From Gerris lacustris (lineage: Eukaryota > Arthropoda > Insecta > Hemiptera > Gerridae), in NCBI GenBank assembly GCA_951217055.1, contig OX578286.1:5496033-5560032 (forward strand): a stretch of DNA of 64,000 nucleotides, given 5' to 3'. Position numbers and translations under genes: made by a program. A model generated the notes under the pieces. The model was given only the letters and a program-made list of their open reading frames with translations. It was not told the origin of the DNA and made no database searches. The first letter of the stretch is position 1. Each line of letters begins with the position of its first letter. Shown in pieces: positions 21,979-32,355 of this stretch.

Positions 21979-22110
21979 CAGGTTATATATATCAACAGGG
22001 TTTATTTACAAGTTCCAAATATCTTTAGGGTTTATTTCTACAGGATTTGCAAATCCCTAGGGTTATTTCTATACTGGTTCAACATACCTGTAGTATTTAG
22101 TTCTATAGGT
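21979..22110 (+). repeat. Family V repeat, right part
   Basis: Continues V after the hAT-like element: 'caggttatatatatcaacag', then periodic 'agggtttatttntacagg'. Aligns with 23022-23115. Confidence 0.75.
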
Positions 22111-22194
22111 TCATCATATCAGTAGGAATAAGAATGAAATTAGTAAAGTACGGTTTAATAAAAAAATCACAAGGGAGTATATGTACTAATCTTG

Positions 22195-22860
22195 TATCCA
22201 AGCACTTTTTGGGGTTTCGTATATTAGATTTCTGTACAAAGTACAAAAAGAAACCATATAGGCTCTGTCTGTCTGTCCGTTGCTTGTTTCAATTCATAAA
22301 CTACTATAGCTAGGAACATGAAATTCGGCACACATGTGCATCTCGGCATTTGATATTTTCAAGATGGCGGCCAATATGGCGAGCGACTAAAAAAAAAGTT
22401 TTTAGTCACCATGGCATGTCATATATCAATTTAAAGGTCTTGAAATGAAGAAAATGAATATGCACCTATTAAAATTTCACACGTAATATTTTCAAGATGG
22501 CGGCCATTATGGCGGGTGATTAAAAAAAGTTCTTTGTAACTATGACATGTTATATATCAATTTAAAGGTCTTGAAATGAAGAAAAAGAATATGCAACTAT
22601 TAAAATTTCACAAGTAATATTTTTAAGATGGCGGGCAATAAGGCGGGTGACAAAAAAAAGGTTTTAGTAACTATGACATGTTATCCATCAACTTAAAGGT
22701 CTTGAAGTGTAGAAAAAGAATATGCAATTATTAAAATTTTCAAGATGGCGGGTGACTAAACATTATTTTTGTTACCATAATATGTTATACATCAATTTAA
22801 AGGTCTTGGAGAGTAGAAAAAGAATATTAATATTAAAATTAGTGTAATTATATTACACTT
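22195..22860 (+). repeat. Dispersed repeat with ~4 internal tandem units (T)
   Basis: Begins with '(gtct)n'-type and 'aaactactatagctaggaac' sequence. Four units of about 117-131 bp follow, each marked by 'caagatggcgg' (22371, 22494, 22625, 22742) and 'atcaatttaaaggtcttga'. No protein. Confidence 0.75.
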
Positions 22861-22943
22861 AATACTTTTAATTTTAATGTAGAGAAACCGGCGATTATCG
22901 CCCCACGTACTTACGTAAAGCGCGCCTTACTTGTTTTTTTTTT

Positions 22944-23120
22944 TTTAGCTGATCTACATAATATAGTGTTTTAGTTTATTTTTACATGTTCAACATTATT
23001 ACACTGTAGGTTTTATTTTTACAGGTTATATATATCAGTAGGGTTTATTTACTATTTAAAAATATCTGTAGGGTTTATTTTTACAGGATTAGCAAATACC
23101 TAGGGATACACAGGTTCAAC
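22944..23120 (+). repeat. Family V repeat, uninterrupted copy
   Basis: Contains the intact site 'acaggttatatatatcagta' (23021-23040), the empty counterpart of the hAT-like insertion at 20218-21978. Confidence 0.8.
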
Positions 23121-23125
23121 ATAAC

Positions 23126-23620
23126 ATCAAGCTAGAATTTTGTATACAAGTTAATCTTTTAGCGACTTTTAAGAATATGTGGTCGGCTAGATTCGTCTGC
23201 GGGACATAGCTTGGCAATAGGCATTTGAAAAAAACAAAATGATGGAGAGCGGCCCAGTCCCGCGCATTATGGTGGACAGTATGATTTTCATGATCCTGAG
23301 TACAAAATTAGTTATTAGGCAAAAACTCAAGTCGATGTTATTTTCACACTTGATAGGTTAGTTATTCAAATGTTATTAAAAATCATCGTGGTCACCCGTC
23401 AACGGACAAACTAACATCGACTTGTCTACTAACTAATTCTGTACTCAGGATCATGAAAATCACATTGTCCACCATAATTGGTGAGACTTGGCCACTCTCC
23501 ACCGGTTTTTTTTTTTCAAACGTCTATTGCCAAGCTATGTCCCGCAGACGAACTTAGCCGACCACATATAATCTTAAAAGGCACTAAAAGATTGACTTGT
23601 ATACAAAATTCTAGCTTGAT
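23126..23620. mobile_element. Foldback element Q with ~210-bp arms
   Basis: The left arm 23126-23340 and right arm 23412-23620 are inverted copies at roughly 85% identity, with a 71-bp centre. Markers are 'aagctagaattttgtataca', 'ggtcggcta', 'gcgggacatagcttggcaat' and 'tcatgatcctgagtac'. The right side continues to 'ctatctcctgg' at 23645-23655, as at 1-22 and 37631-37652. Confidence 0.85.
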
Positions 23621-23649
23621 ATTAGTCAGACACTTTTTTGCATGCTATC

Positions 23650-23985
23650 TCCTGGCCTAGGAGGCGTATTATTCTCCTCGTTTTCGTCATAATCGCACTT
23701 AAATCACTTATTGCTTTTCACTAAAAACTCGATATAAACAGTTACTTTAATTAAACAAACAGCAAATTAGTTTTGTTAGTTATAAATAAACTCGCTAATC
23801 GTTCGTTAAGGTGAAGAATTCTTCTTTTTTACCGCCCCAGGGCGGTAAAAAAGAGGAATTATAAAAACGCGCATGCACAGCACAATGAATACAAGTACGT
23901 AAAGAATCACTTTCTACGCATTTAAACAGAGATACAATGTTTATATTTCGTATCAATCGTAGATAACATGTTATTTCAGCATGTT
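23650..23985 (-). mobile_element. Family R element, partial
   Basis: Matches 38110-38437 in the same orientation. It keeps the hairpin at 23817-23860: 21-bp arms with one mismatch and the core TTTTTTACCGCCC/GGGCGGTAAAAAA. The conserved 29-codon frame of other copies is broken here. Confidence 0.7.
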
Positions 23986-24898
23986 ATAACATTTATGCCA
24001 AATAACCTACGTAACTGTAAAAAGTACTTGGATGTGTAAGTACATCCCTGTGATTTTATATTTCACCTCTCTAGCTTAAAAACTGTGGGTGACTTAGACA
24101 GCAGACAGACAGACACACACTCCTTCAGACAGACATTCAGCTAAAAACCACTTAAATCCTCTTGAAAACACACAAAATGAATAATTACGTTGTAATTTCG
24201 GGTTTATATGGAAAAATATTTTTCCCATAATATGTGCCTTCGTAAAAGGTGAGAAAAAGTAAAAATAGATTAGTGAAAATAAGGAAATGATTAAATATAA
24301 GTAAAGAAAAGAGGTGGTAAAAGTGCGGGAAGTCTGGACTACATCTTGAAGTAGGGAGGTTGTTAACAAGGAGAGGTTTTCTTTTACCACTTGAGGTTTT
24401 TATCTTACGTAGAAAATAAAGCAAGGTTAGGCTGAGATACGAGGACGGAACGAGCCATCTTCCTGATTAGCTGCCGATAACAATGACATCAGGGGAGGGG
24501 GTATAGATAATGAACCTACGGCCTGATAAGAAAACAACCTCCTTCAACATAGAGTGGTAATTACGGATATTAATGTAATTCTAAGGATGTCCTCTTTTAG
24601 GCAGCTTTATCCAGCCCTTTAGAGGCTAATTTAACCACGTAGTTTTAAAGTGGGGGAAAAAGTTAATTACCGAGTAATTAAGTGTAAGAAAATTCATTAA
24701 GTGTGACAGGACTTGGGCTTTAACCATTATGTTAATGCTAAAAATATAACATGGCCAATACGGTGGAAAAAAAAGTGGTTTAATACATTGTGAAAACCAA
24801 ATCCAAGCTTAACATTTTTCATGCATGTTTGTCTTTGCCACAGTTATACCCGTAAACACAAATTACAGGAAACGTAAAAAAATATATATTTCTCTATA
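23986..24898. other. Unclassified sequence
   Basis: 24075-24175 has a 'gacagacagacaca'-type fragment related to the dispersed families. The rest shows no supported gene; the short frames at 24094-24424 on the minus strand resemble nothing known. Confidence 0.4.
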
Positions 24899-25169
24899 GT
24901 CTGTTCCAAACGAGAGTTAGTGCGTTGACAGTGCGGGAAAAACTAGCAAATGGGGTGGGGGAGCCAATGAGAGCTCAAGATTTTTCCGGACAAAAGGTCG
25001 GGCCAACTAGGAAACGATAAATGTTTTTTTCCTTAGAGAGGTTGGCTCTAGCCCCCTCTAACAATCTCTAACCACCTCTAACCACTAACCACCTCTAACC
25101 ACCTCTTGACCAATCTGTATCACTCGATTTCCCACACTGTCAACGCACTAACTCTCGTTTGGGACTGTA
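24899..25169 (+). mobile_element. Family S MITE, mariner-like ends
   Basis: 33-bp arms 24906-24938 and 25130-25162 (CCAAACGAGAGTTAGTGCGT...) differ at one position. The right end reads GACTG then TA, the form expected for a CAGTC-type mariner terminus at a TA target; the left end is slightly decayed. A CCACCTCTAA repeat lies at 25065-25110. Partial relatives lie at 1540 and 2338. Confidence 0.75.
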
Positions 25170-25561
25170 AAACGGTTCCGACGATTTTGATTAAAACTTA
25201 TAAAATATAGAACATTTAAATAAGAATCTATATTTAGATATTCGAATCTATATCGAGATATTTATAAAAATAAATCTGATTTTGTTGGGAATCGAAAATA
25301 TTTATTTTTAAATATGTTTCAAAATAAATTAATATAGAGGTATTTTATATTTTAAATATAGTATCAATATACATATTACAAAGTTTTTTTTTAGATTTTT
25401 TACAATTGGCTGCTTTACAGAGTCAGCTGTTAACAACACATTCGATTGATTAATGTGTTTAGGAAAATTCAATATTAGTCAGGTAGGAAGTCTACGGAAA
25501 ACAAAATAATCGTCCAGGGATATACGAGGCAATTATGATTATATAATATCTACTATTAAAA
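25170..25561. other. Unclassified AT-rich sequence
   Basis: No supported gene or repeat boundary. Confidence 0.4.
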
Positions 25562-26212
25562 GATGACCGAGTTAGTTTAAATTTGGTACACATGTTCATT
25601 TTACCAATGCCCAGGCTGAGTTCGTTGGAAAACGTTATCCGCCCAAGCGTTCACGCGCAACGCTCGCGTAAACGTAAGCTTCAAAAAGACGGGAAAAAAT
25701 GTTATTATGGAAACCTGTTACTTGACTTGTTTATTTGTGTTATATGTAACTTAACTTCTTACACATTGTCTAAAGTACAATTCAAACAGGCATGTAAAAT
25801 TTCAACCGGATACAAGCAGAAGCTTTAGAGTAGGGAAGAGATATATTTTATAATATTTTAAATTAATTGGCCGGGTAGGTAGAAAACAGTCCTATTTCAA
25901 TTTAACATCCTTTAACAAACATACTCTTTAACTATAAACTCATCATGATCAACTTTTTTCTTATAATATTCAATATATATTTATAGTAAGACGCTTGCTT
26001 TAATGATACAAATAATGATTTTCTTTTAACATTTCCTTAACTCTTGCTAGGTACAAACAGTTCGTTACTTTTAATTTTGTTTCTTTTTTAACTCCGCCAT
26101 GTATAAGTAGTTATTAATGTATACGTACTTAGCAGTGTGATTTTATAATTTATATTTAATGAAAAATGTAAGGAACTTCGTTCCTACCGGGTGTCCCGCG
26201 ACACCACACGTA
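25562..26212 (+). mobile_element. Family A element, 5' truncated
   Basis: Runs from 'gaccgagttag' and 'aaatttggtacacatgttc' to the double hairpin at the 3' end: AGGAAC-TTC-GTTCCT, then GGTGTC-CCGC-GACACC, then a T-run. It shares its body with copies at 30115, 36330, 48376 and 54868. It is related at lower identity to family C. Confidence 0.85.
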
Positions 26213-26439
26213 TTTTTTTTTTTATCGTCCCCACTCCATCTGTCCCCGAAGACTGAGAGAGAGGGGCAGGGGTGAATTTTGAAGTTACATGGGCGAATTC
26301 TCTAAAGTTGCGGGGGGTAGCCGGATACCTTAGTTACGCCACTGTTATAGACGACACATTGGGTGAAAGAAATCCAATAATTTTGATGCAGTGGTGTGCG
26401 CTTATAACATGTGGTTCATCTTGAAGACTTGGTTTCATC
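26213..26439. other. Unclassified sequence
   Basis: No feature is supported. Confidence 0.35.
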
Positions 26440-26545
26440 GAAAAAATATTGAGAGGCCGGGTTCGATTCTCGGCCGGGGAGGATTTATTTTTTTGGAATA
26501 GTTTGTTAAAATGTTCAATAGTAAATAAATGTAACCACGAAAACT
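26440..26545 (-). mobile_element. Family B fragment with B-box-like core
   Basis: 'gaggccgggttcgattctcg' followed by 'aatgttcaatagtaaataaa' matches the B-box part of family B in reverse. Confidence 0.55.
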
Positions 26546-27222
26546 TGAATCGACTTATAAATGAAAGAGACTAGACCAAATATTTATGTACATGTATAAA
26601 AAAAAGTTTTTTAAGAGTTATTTCGGACAGACGTTTTGAAACTGTGCTAAAGTATAGTGGAAACATATCTATTTTTTTTTTTTAGAACATTAGACACTGT
26701 GATTACACAAATCAAATTAAAGAGATAGTGTCATGACAAAACTGATAGGCCAGTTATTAAAAAAAAGAATTTGACAGTTGAAAGTGTGAAAATTTAAGGA
26801 AAAGAATTGAAAGTATTAAAAAAGGGTTTCGTGGAAGATCTTTCGAAAGTAGAAAAATCAAAAAAAGAGTGGGTGCCGGAGCGGACGATATTTACCATCC
26901 TAAACGTCTGCAGTTTAACAGAGCTGATGATTTCCTGATGCGAGCAAGAAAACTCCCATCATTATTTTTCTTCTATACATTCTGTAGGATTCACTTGACA
27001 ATTACCCAACTATTATAATGTAGTTCTCTAACAACGATCCATAGTTTCTACACTTACTCACGAAGTAGTTGTATTGTTTTTTTCGTCCGCCCCCCCCCCC
27101 CCCCCCCCCGCTATATTGTGAAGTTTCATCAATAATTTGGTAAACAGCTTTAAGATAAGTTCATATCCAGCGTTTTTTCGCGCTTCAGAATCATCTATAG
27201 GCTGTCATAACATGACTCGACA
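26546..27222. other. Unclassified sequence with C20 tract
   Basis: Contains a C20 run at 27090-27109. No gene is supported. Confidence 0.4.
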
Positions 27223-27245
27223 AAAGTTGGTTCCAAACCAACTTT
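27223..27245. repeat. Perfect 10-bp hairpin
   Basis: AAAGTTGGTT-CCA-AACCAACTTT, with a three-base loop. Isolated; role unknown. Confidence 0.6.
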
Positions 27246-27337
27246 CTCACGTTGGAGCTAACCTGAATGAAACCTTCCCGTCCTCTTCCCTATTGTTTAT
27301 ATATTTGATTTCATTTTTCGAGTAATTTATTTACATA

Positions 27338-27764
27338 AGGTTTGTTCAACCAAGCAGTGTACCGTCCGGGTATCGTCACGGGCATGCGCAATGGATAAAA
27401 GCCGTTCCAACCTGACTTGTGTGTTTCGTACCGTCCTCCAAACTGTTCCAACCGCGCAGGCATTGTTTGCGAACCGTTTACTGTACGGACCAAACGATCC
27501 TCTGACAATACCAAGTACTGTTTTGTATGACATGCGCAGTTATGTCAATCGTCACACTTATCAACAAGAAGGTTCCCTAACTGTTAGGTTTCCTTGAATG
27601 TTTTAAATATGGTACGAATTATAGGCCTTAACCTTTTCTATCCTGACATGATTTTATTACAGTACAATGTTAGCGCATGCGTATAATACCTGTCCTAAAC
27701 GACTCCCGAACTATCCGCGGGACGATACAAAGGACGGTACTAATAGCGGGGTTGGAACAAACCT
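27338..27764 (+). mobile_element. Family F MITE, uninterrupted copy
   Basis: Ends AGGTTTGTTCAACC and, inverted, AGGTTTGTTCCAACC, flanked by ATA on both sides. Interior markers are 'cgtcacgggcatgcgcaatg', 'aaacgatcctctgacaatac' and 'gcgcatgcgtataa'. At about 427 bp it serves as the reference for three copies that carry insertions. A further F fragment lies at 27779-27845. Confidence 0.85.
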
Positions 27765-27845
27765 ATAGTAAATATTTACCAAGTACTGGTTTGTATAATA
27801 TGCGCAGTTATGCCATTCGCCACACACATCAACACAAGGATCTTA

Positions 27846-28543
27846 TAAAATAGGGATTGAGCACTAGGCGAAAAAAGTGTCATCAAGAACTTGGATAATC
27901 TAGTAGGATAGATTACCTTCCCGTATGTAAAAAGTATTAAAAATTCGATGAGGTTATGTTTTTATCTTTCCTCGCGTTTCATATTTCTCCTTGATTGGTA
28001 GTTTGTGATTTCTCCCTTGCTTTATGTTTTGTTTTCTCTTGTGTACAATTAATTTATTTTTTAGTGATTTTGGACTATATTTAACCAATCTTGTTTACTG
28101 TGTTTGCAGTTACAAAGGTAAGTTGTTAAAATTTGTAAAAATCTAATTTTGCTATAGAAATAACCTGTTTCCAAATTAATTAATATTAATTATTTGTTTA
28201 TTAAAAACTATTCTAATAGCTAAATTTTATTAATATATTAAATTCAAACTGTAAATTGAAATAAAACCCCTTAACAACATTTCATTAAACTTAGAAATGT
28301 TAGATTGTAACGTAACCTTTCGTTCAAAAATAAACAATGGATAACAGTCGGGAAGAAATTCGTCCAACTAATGCGCACGCACATTGGTAGTTTGATGTAG
28401 ATTTTTTAGGGTTAACAAACCTGTTAAATATAAAATTGTTTTTAATTTTACAAACATCCTTTTAGAAAGTTCGGCTTTGTTTATAACCTGAACGAAACAC
28501 TGCGCTAGTGCGCACAAGGAAGGAAGGGTGAGGGAAACCCTTA
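27846..28543. other. Unclassified sequence
   Basis: No supported gene; AT-rich with no clear repeat. Confidence 0.4.
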
Positions 28544-28897
28544 AGGCCCCTACACACAATCTGACTTGGTCGGGCGGTTGGGCCAATTTGGTCAGGTTGG
28601 GCGAGAAATCGGGTGGTGTGTAGTCGAGGCACTAGCCCGACTTGGTCGGTGCACTAAGTCGGCTGTCGGGTGGGCACTGCCACCCGACCACCCTAGGTCG
28701 GGCAACCAACAGACAAGATCGGGCCGTGTGATCGGGACGATTCGGTTTGTTTAGGTTAACACGGTTGTTATATGTTAACACGACGAAGGAACGGTGGCAA
28801 CTGACGAAGTCGGGAACGTGAGTAGCCGAGTCTACAACCGACCAGATCGGAACCCGACTTGGTCGGGCCGACACGGTCAGATCGTATGTAGGGCCCT
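28544..28897. mobile_element. GC-rich Harbinger-like MITE (TTA target)
   Basis: 354 bp with ends AGGCCCCTACACAC and, inverted, AGGGCCCTACATAC, flanked by TTA at 28541-28543 and 28898-28900. The interior is rich in 'cccgacttggtcggg' words and far more GC-rich than its surroundings. A 3-bp TTA duplication is typical of PIF/Harbinger. Open frames inside are incidental. Confidence 0.8.
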
Positions 28898-28900
28898 TTA

Positions 28901-29576
28901 GTGCCATCTTCACGGCTTCATTGATGGAATGATAAAAGATAAGAATATTGATGTGTTTACCTTGACAGGGTCAGACGGTTTGGACGCTGAGTGAGGATCT
29001 AGTCAGACGATGCGATGCGGCAGAGGTCGGACCATCACGTCTGTCTACAGCCGATGTTGGAACAGAGATAACTTCACTGCCACAGACTCGCTACCAGACA
29101 CACGCACCCCATAACTCTCATCTTACCGTGTCCACAGCGGATCGGTCCAAGCAAACTCGAGGGTGTTATGACTTTGAAATCAAAACCACTTCGTGTCAGA
29201 GCCACCTGACTTGATTACTTTCTAGAATACGGACGGACTTCATTCCAACTTAACTTTACTTGACTACTTCACTCTATTTCATATAACCTGCAACACACAA
29301 ACAACAAAACATATTACATATAATCACTTTAAAAGTAGAAATCACAAAGTTACAACCTTTGATTACATTAAAAAATTAAAAAGTTTAATAACAAAGTTAA
29401 AAGAGAGCGCCCTCCAGGCATTAAGTGTCGACTTGATTAAAGTGGCTTAGGGATGGGGGAGGGGGGTTACTGAGGATCTCTTTATCAATATGATAATGCA
29501 GGCTTATCAGTCGACACCGTCATTGATACCTCTCTGATCTTGATTATTTCATTTTAAGTGTATTTATACCTTTTTA
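28901..29576. other. Low-repeat, more GC-balanced sequence
   Basis: No dispersed family of this window is recognisable. 'ttaccttgacag' at about 28958-28969 resembles a splice acceptor, but there is no open frame of useful length behind it. It could be single-copy DNA or a decayed element. Confidence 0.35.
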
Positions 29577-29912
29577 CTTTCTCACATAAAGAGAAAGTAT
29601 TGTGATGGCGCGAAAATTCGATTTTGAGATTTTGATAGATTTACACGTTTTGAGGTCTCCTGAGTCCTAGAAAGTGGTTTTTAAAAAAATGTCTGTCTGT
29701 CATATGTTTGTGAGCATGTGGACGAGAAACAAAATAAGCGCAGAATGTTGAAACTTTTTTGGGACCAACAATGGGCTAATTATGACCATACATCCAAATG
29801 TCATTTAAATCTATCCGTGCAGACGCATGGGAGACTAAACTACTGAGCCGATTTTGACAAAATTTGGCATTCATGTTTTGAAAAATCATAACCCGAGGCG
29901 AAATCGAGAAAT
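29577..29912 (-). mobile_element. Family B element, partial, carrying an E fragment
   Basis: Starts with the terminal hairpin ACTTTCTC...GAGAAAGT. It is interrupted at about 29702-29812 by a family E fragment ('gggaccaacaatgggctaat'), then continues 'actaaactactgagccgatt'. Confidence 0.7.
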
Positions 29913-30114
29913 GAATTTTAGTTCTAGGGCAAGAGGAGTTGAATTCTGTTCTCCTCAACCCCCGTGCCAAAACAATCAAGGTTATAACAAAATCATATCT
30001 GATAAATAATGATTTTTATTGTTACTCGTATGGAAAATGGAAATGCATATCGTAACACAACTTATCTTGTGTAAGTACTACTGAAGTATTAATTGTTTGT
30101 CTGTTTAACATTTT

Positions 30115-30483
30115 TGGAGCGAAGTTCCTTATGGCACGTTCTGGAGCCCGGTAGTGAATCCGAAAACAACGGCCAAAATCACCGTCACGCAAAATCCGTC
30201 ACGAAATCTACAGATGACGATAACTTGAGTAAAAGATCACCGAGTTAGATGAAATTTTGTACACATGTTCATTTTACCAACGCCCAGGCTGAGTTCGTTG
30301 GAAAACGTTATCCGCCTAAGCGTTCACGCGCAACGCTCGCGTAAACGTAAGCTTCAAAAACCGGGAAAAAGTGTTATTAAGGAAGCCTGTTACTTAACTT
30401 GTTTTGATTATTGTTGTTATATATGTCAAAAATGTCACTTTGTTTTGTAAATAAATAAAATATAATCATGTAAAATTTCAACC
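30115..30483 (+). mobile_element. Family A element, left part (split by LINE)
   Basis: Starts 'gcgaagttccttatggcacg' and runs to 'tgtaaaatttcaacc', where the LINE fragment is inserted. It resumes at 31377. Confidence 0.85.
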
Positions 30484-30484
30484 A

Positions 30485-31033
30485 TTCACCCTCTGTAAAC
30501 GATATTGTCCACCTGTATTCTTAAACCTCGTTCCTCTTCCCACTGCCGATATCGCCAAATACCTGGGTCTTTATCTCGATAAGCGCCTTACATGGAATCC
30601 TCACACCAAGCTTAAAAGACAGGAGACAAATAGGCGTTACAGACAGCTCCTTCACTTACTAGATAATAGGTCTAGTCTTATACTTGAGAATAAGCTACTC
30701 CTTTATAATTGTTTAATAAAACCAATTTGGACTTACGGCATCGAGCTATGGGGCTCCACAAAACGTTCCAACTCCCAAAGAATCCAGTCCTTGCAGTCCA
30801 AAATTCTTAGAAAAATTACTAATGCCCCATTCTATGTTTCGAATCTTACACTCCATAATGACCTCAAAGTACCCTTTGTCCCAGACCTAGCTAAATCCCG
30901 CTACCTTTCCTTCCATAATTCCCTTTCAGATCATGATAACCCTCTTGTCCAATCCGTATCCATCCCAAACCTCCCGGAAAATCCTCGCCGACGACTGAAG
31001 CGAAAATGGCCCAGAGATAATCTGGTGCCTTAA
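30485..31033 (+). pseudogene. C-terminal fragment of LINE reverse transcriptase (ORF2)
   Basis: An uninterrupted 182-codon frame runs from the truncation point to a TAA stop. It begins inside the region downstream of the polymerase core with a KYLGLYLDKRLTW motif, which is very typical of Jockey/CR1-group ORF2 proteins. It continues through LLLYNCLIKPIWTYGIELWG and the IQSLQSKILRKITNAPFYVS stretch and closes with a basic tail RRRLKRKWP. These are the hallmark C-terminal segments of Jockey-clade non-LTR retrotransposons. The endonuclease and catalytic YADD box lie in the missing 5' part, so the product cannot work. The absence of stops or frameshifts points to a fairly recent insertion. No promoter is present. 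Any translation would have to start at an internal ATG such as 30791. Confidence 0.93.
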
Positions 31034-31316
31034 AATAGAAAATGTATAAATATCTATGAATGTATGTGTGTTTTTGCGTGAATGTGTGCGTGCTTGAGTA
31101 TATTTGTATATAATAGTGAAATAAATAATAAGGATGTTAATTAATGTAATTATGTAATCAATTTAAATTAATTTGTATTCTTTATTCCATTTTGGAGGAT
31201 TTACCATTGGGTAACATCTCCACTCATTGTATTCCTGTTCTAAATACTTTTAAACCATTTGCTTGTTATTGTATATATATGTAATGTATTATACTTATAG
31301 TTGCAAATAAAGAAAC

Positions 31317-31321
<5 letters not shown>

Positions 31322-31376
<55 letters not shown>
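31322..31376 (+). repeat. LINE poly(A) tail
   Basis: 55 uninterrupted A residues directly before the right target duplication. Confidence 0.95.
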
Positions 31377-31378
<2 letters not shown>

Positions 31379-31786
31379 CAACCGGATATAAGCAGAAGCT
31401 TTAGAGTAAGGAAGAGATATATTTTATAATATTTTAAATTAATAGGCCTGGTAGGTAGAAAACAGTCCTATTTCAATCCAAACATCCTTTTACAAACATA
31501 CTCTTTCACTATAAACTCATCATGACCAACTTTTTTCTTATATTCAATATATATTTATAGTAAGACGCTTGCTTTAATTATACAAATAATGATTTCCTTT
31601 TAATTTTGCCTTAACTCTGCCAGGTACAAACAGTAAATTACTTTTAATTTTGTCTCATTTCTAACTCCGCCATGTATAAGTAGTTAGCAATGTATACGTA
31701 CTTATCAGTGTGATTTTATAATTTATATTTAATGAAAACTGTAAGGAACTTCGTTCCTACCGGGTGTCCCCCGACACCACACGTAT
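31377..31786 (+). mobile_element. Family A element, right part
   Basis: Resumes 'ttcaaccggatataagcaga' and ends in the double hairpin near 31741-31782; here the second hairpin loop is CCCC. Confidence 0.85.
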
Positions 31787-32270
31787 TTTATGTCTCCGAT
31801 TTCAAAATTCCAAGACATAAATCCGTTTCAGATATCAAGAAACATTTTTGGTTCCGTTTCTGTCTGTCTGTTCTTCTGTCACTCAATTTTTGCGAACCAA
31901 CATAAATATCTTAAAAACTACTCGTCCGATTTAAATGACATTTGGATGTTTAGGCATAATATAATTAGCCCATTGTTGGTCCCATAAAAGTTTCAACCTT
32001 CTGAGCTTATTTTTTTTCTCGTCCACATGGGCACAATCATACATTTATTTTCAGCTATATCTTCAAAAGTACTTATCTGATTTTTATGAAATTTAGGTGG
32101 TTTGTCGAAAGTAGCCTGCAGATAGCCTTAGATTAATTTCAACCGTCTAACGCTTTTTAAATTTTACTAAGTTGATACTTTATCTAACAAATCAAAACAA
32201 TTTTGACAGATTTAAAAAAAAAGGAGAAAAAGTTTTTAAATAAATTCGAAAATGATAGATTGTAAATGCA
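31787..32270 (+). mobile_element. Family E element
   Basis: 'tgtctccgatttcaaaattc', then a (GTCT)n-type run, 'caatttttgcgaaccaacat' and 'tcgtccgatt'. It directly follows the family A 3' hairpins, as at 37136. Related copies lie at 35829, 56490 (reversed) and 59885. Confidence 0.75.
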
Positions 32271-32355
32271 TGGAACCATTATCGCATTACGAAATAGGGC
32301 GTGAGGAATCGATGTGCCATACTGTGAGTGAGTATGTTATCTAGTTATACCCATA

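Larger units (their letters stand above)
30484..31376 (+). mobile_element. 5'-truncated Jockey-type LINE insertion
   Basis: 893-bp insertion ending in a 55-base poly(A) tail (31322-31376) preceded by AATAAA at 31306-31311. The flanking TTCAACC is duplicated (30477-30483 and 31377-31383). The insertion splits a family A element. The 5' end is truncated inside the reverse transcriptase gene, as usual for target-primed reverse transcription. Confidence 0.93.

Noticed and set aside
28901..29440. Host exon after the acceptor-like 'ttaccttgacag'
   Set aside because: No open frame or donor site gives a coherent exon; the motif alone is weak.
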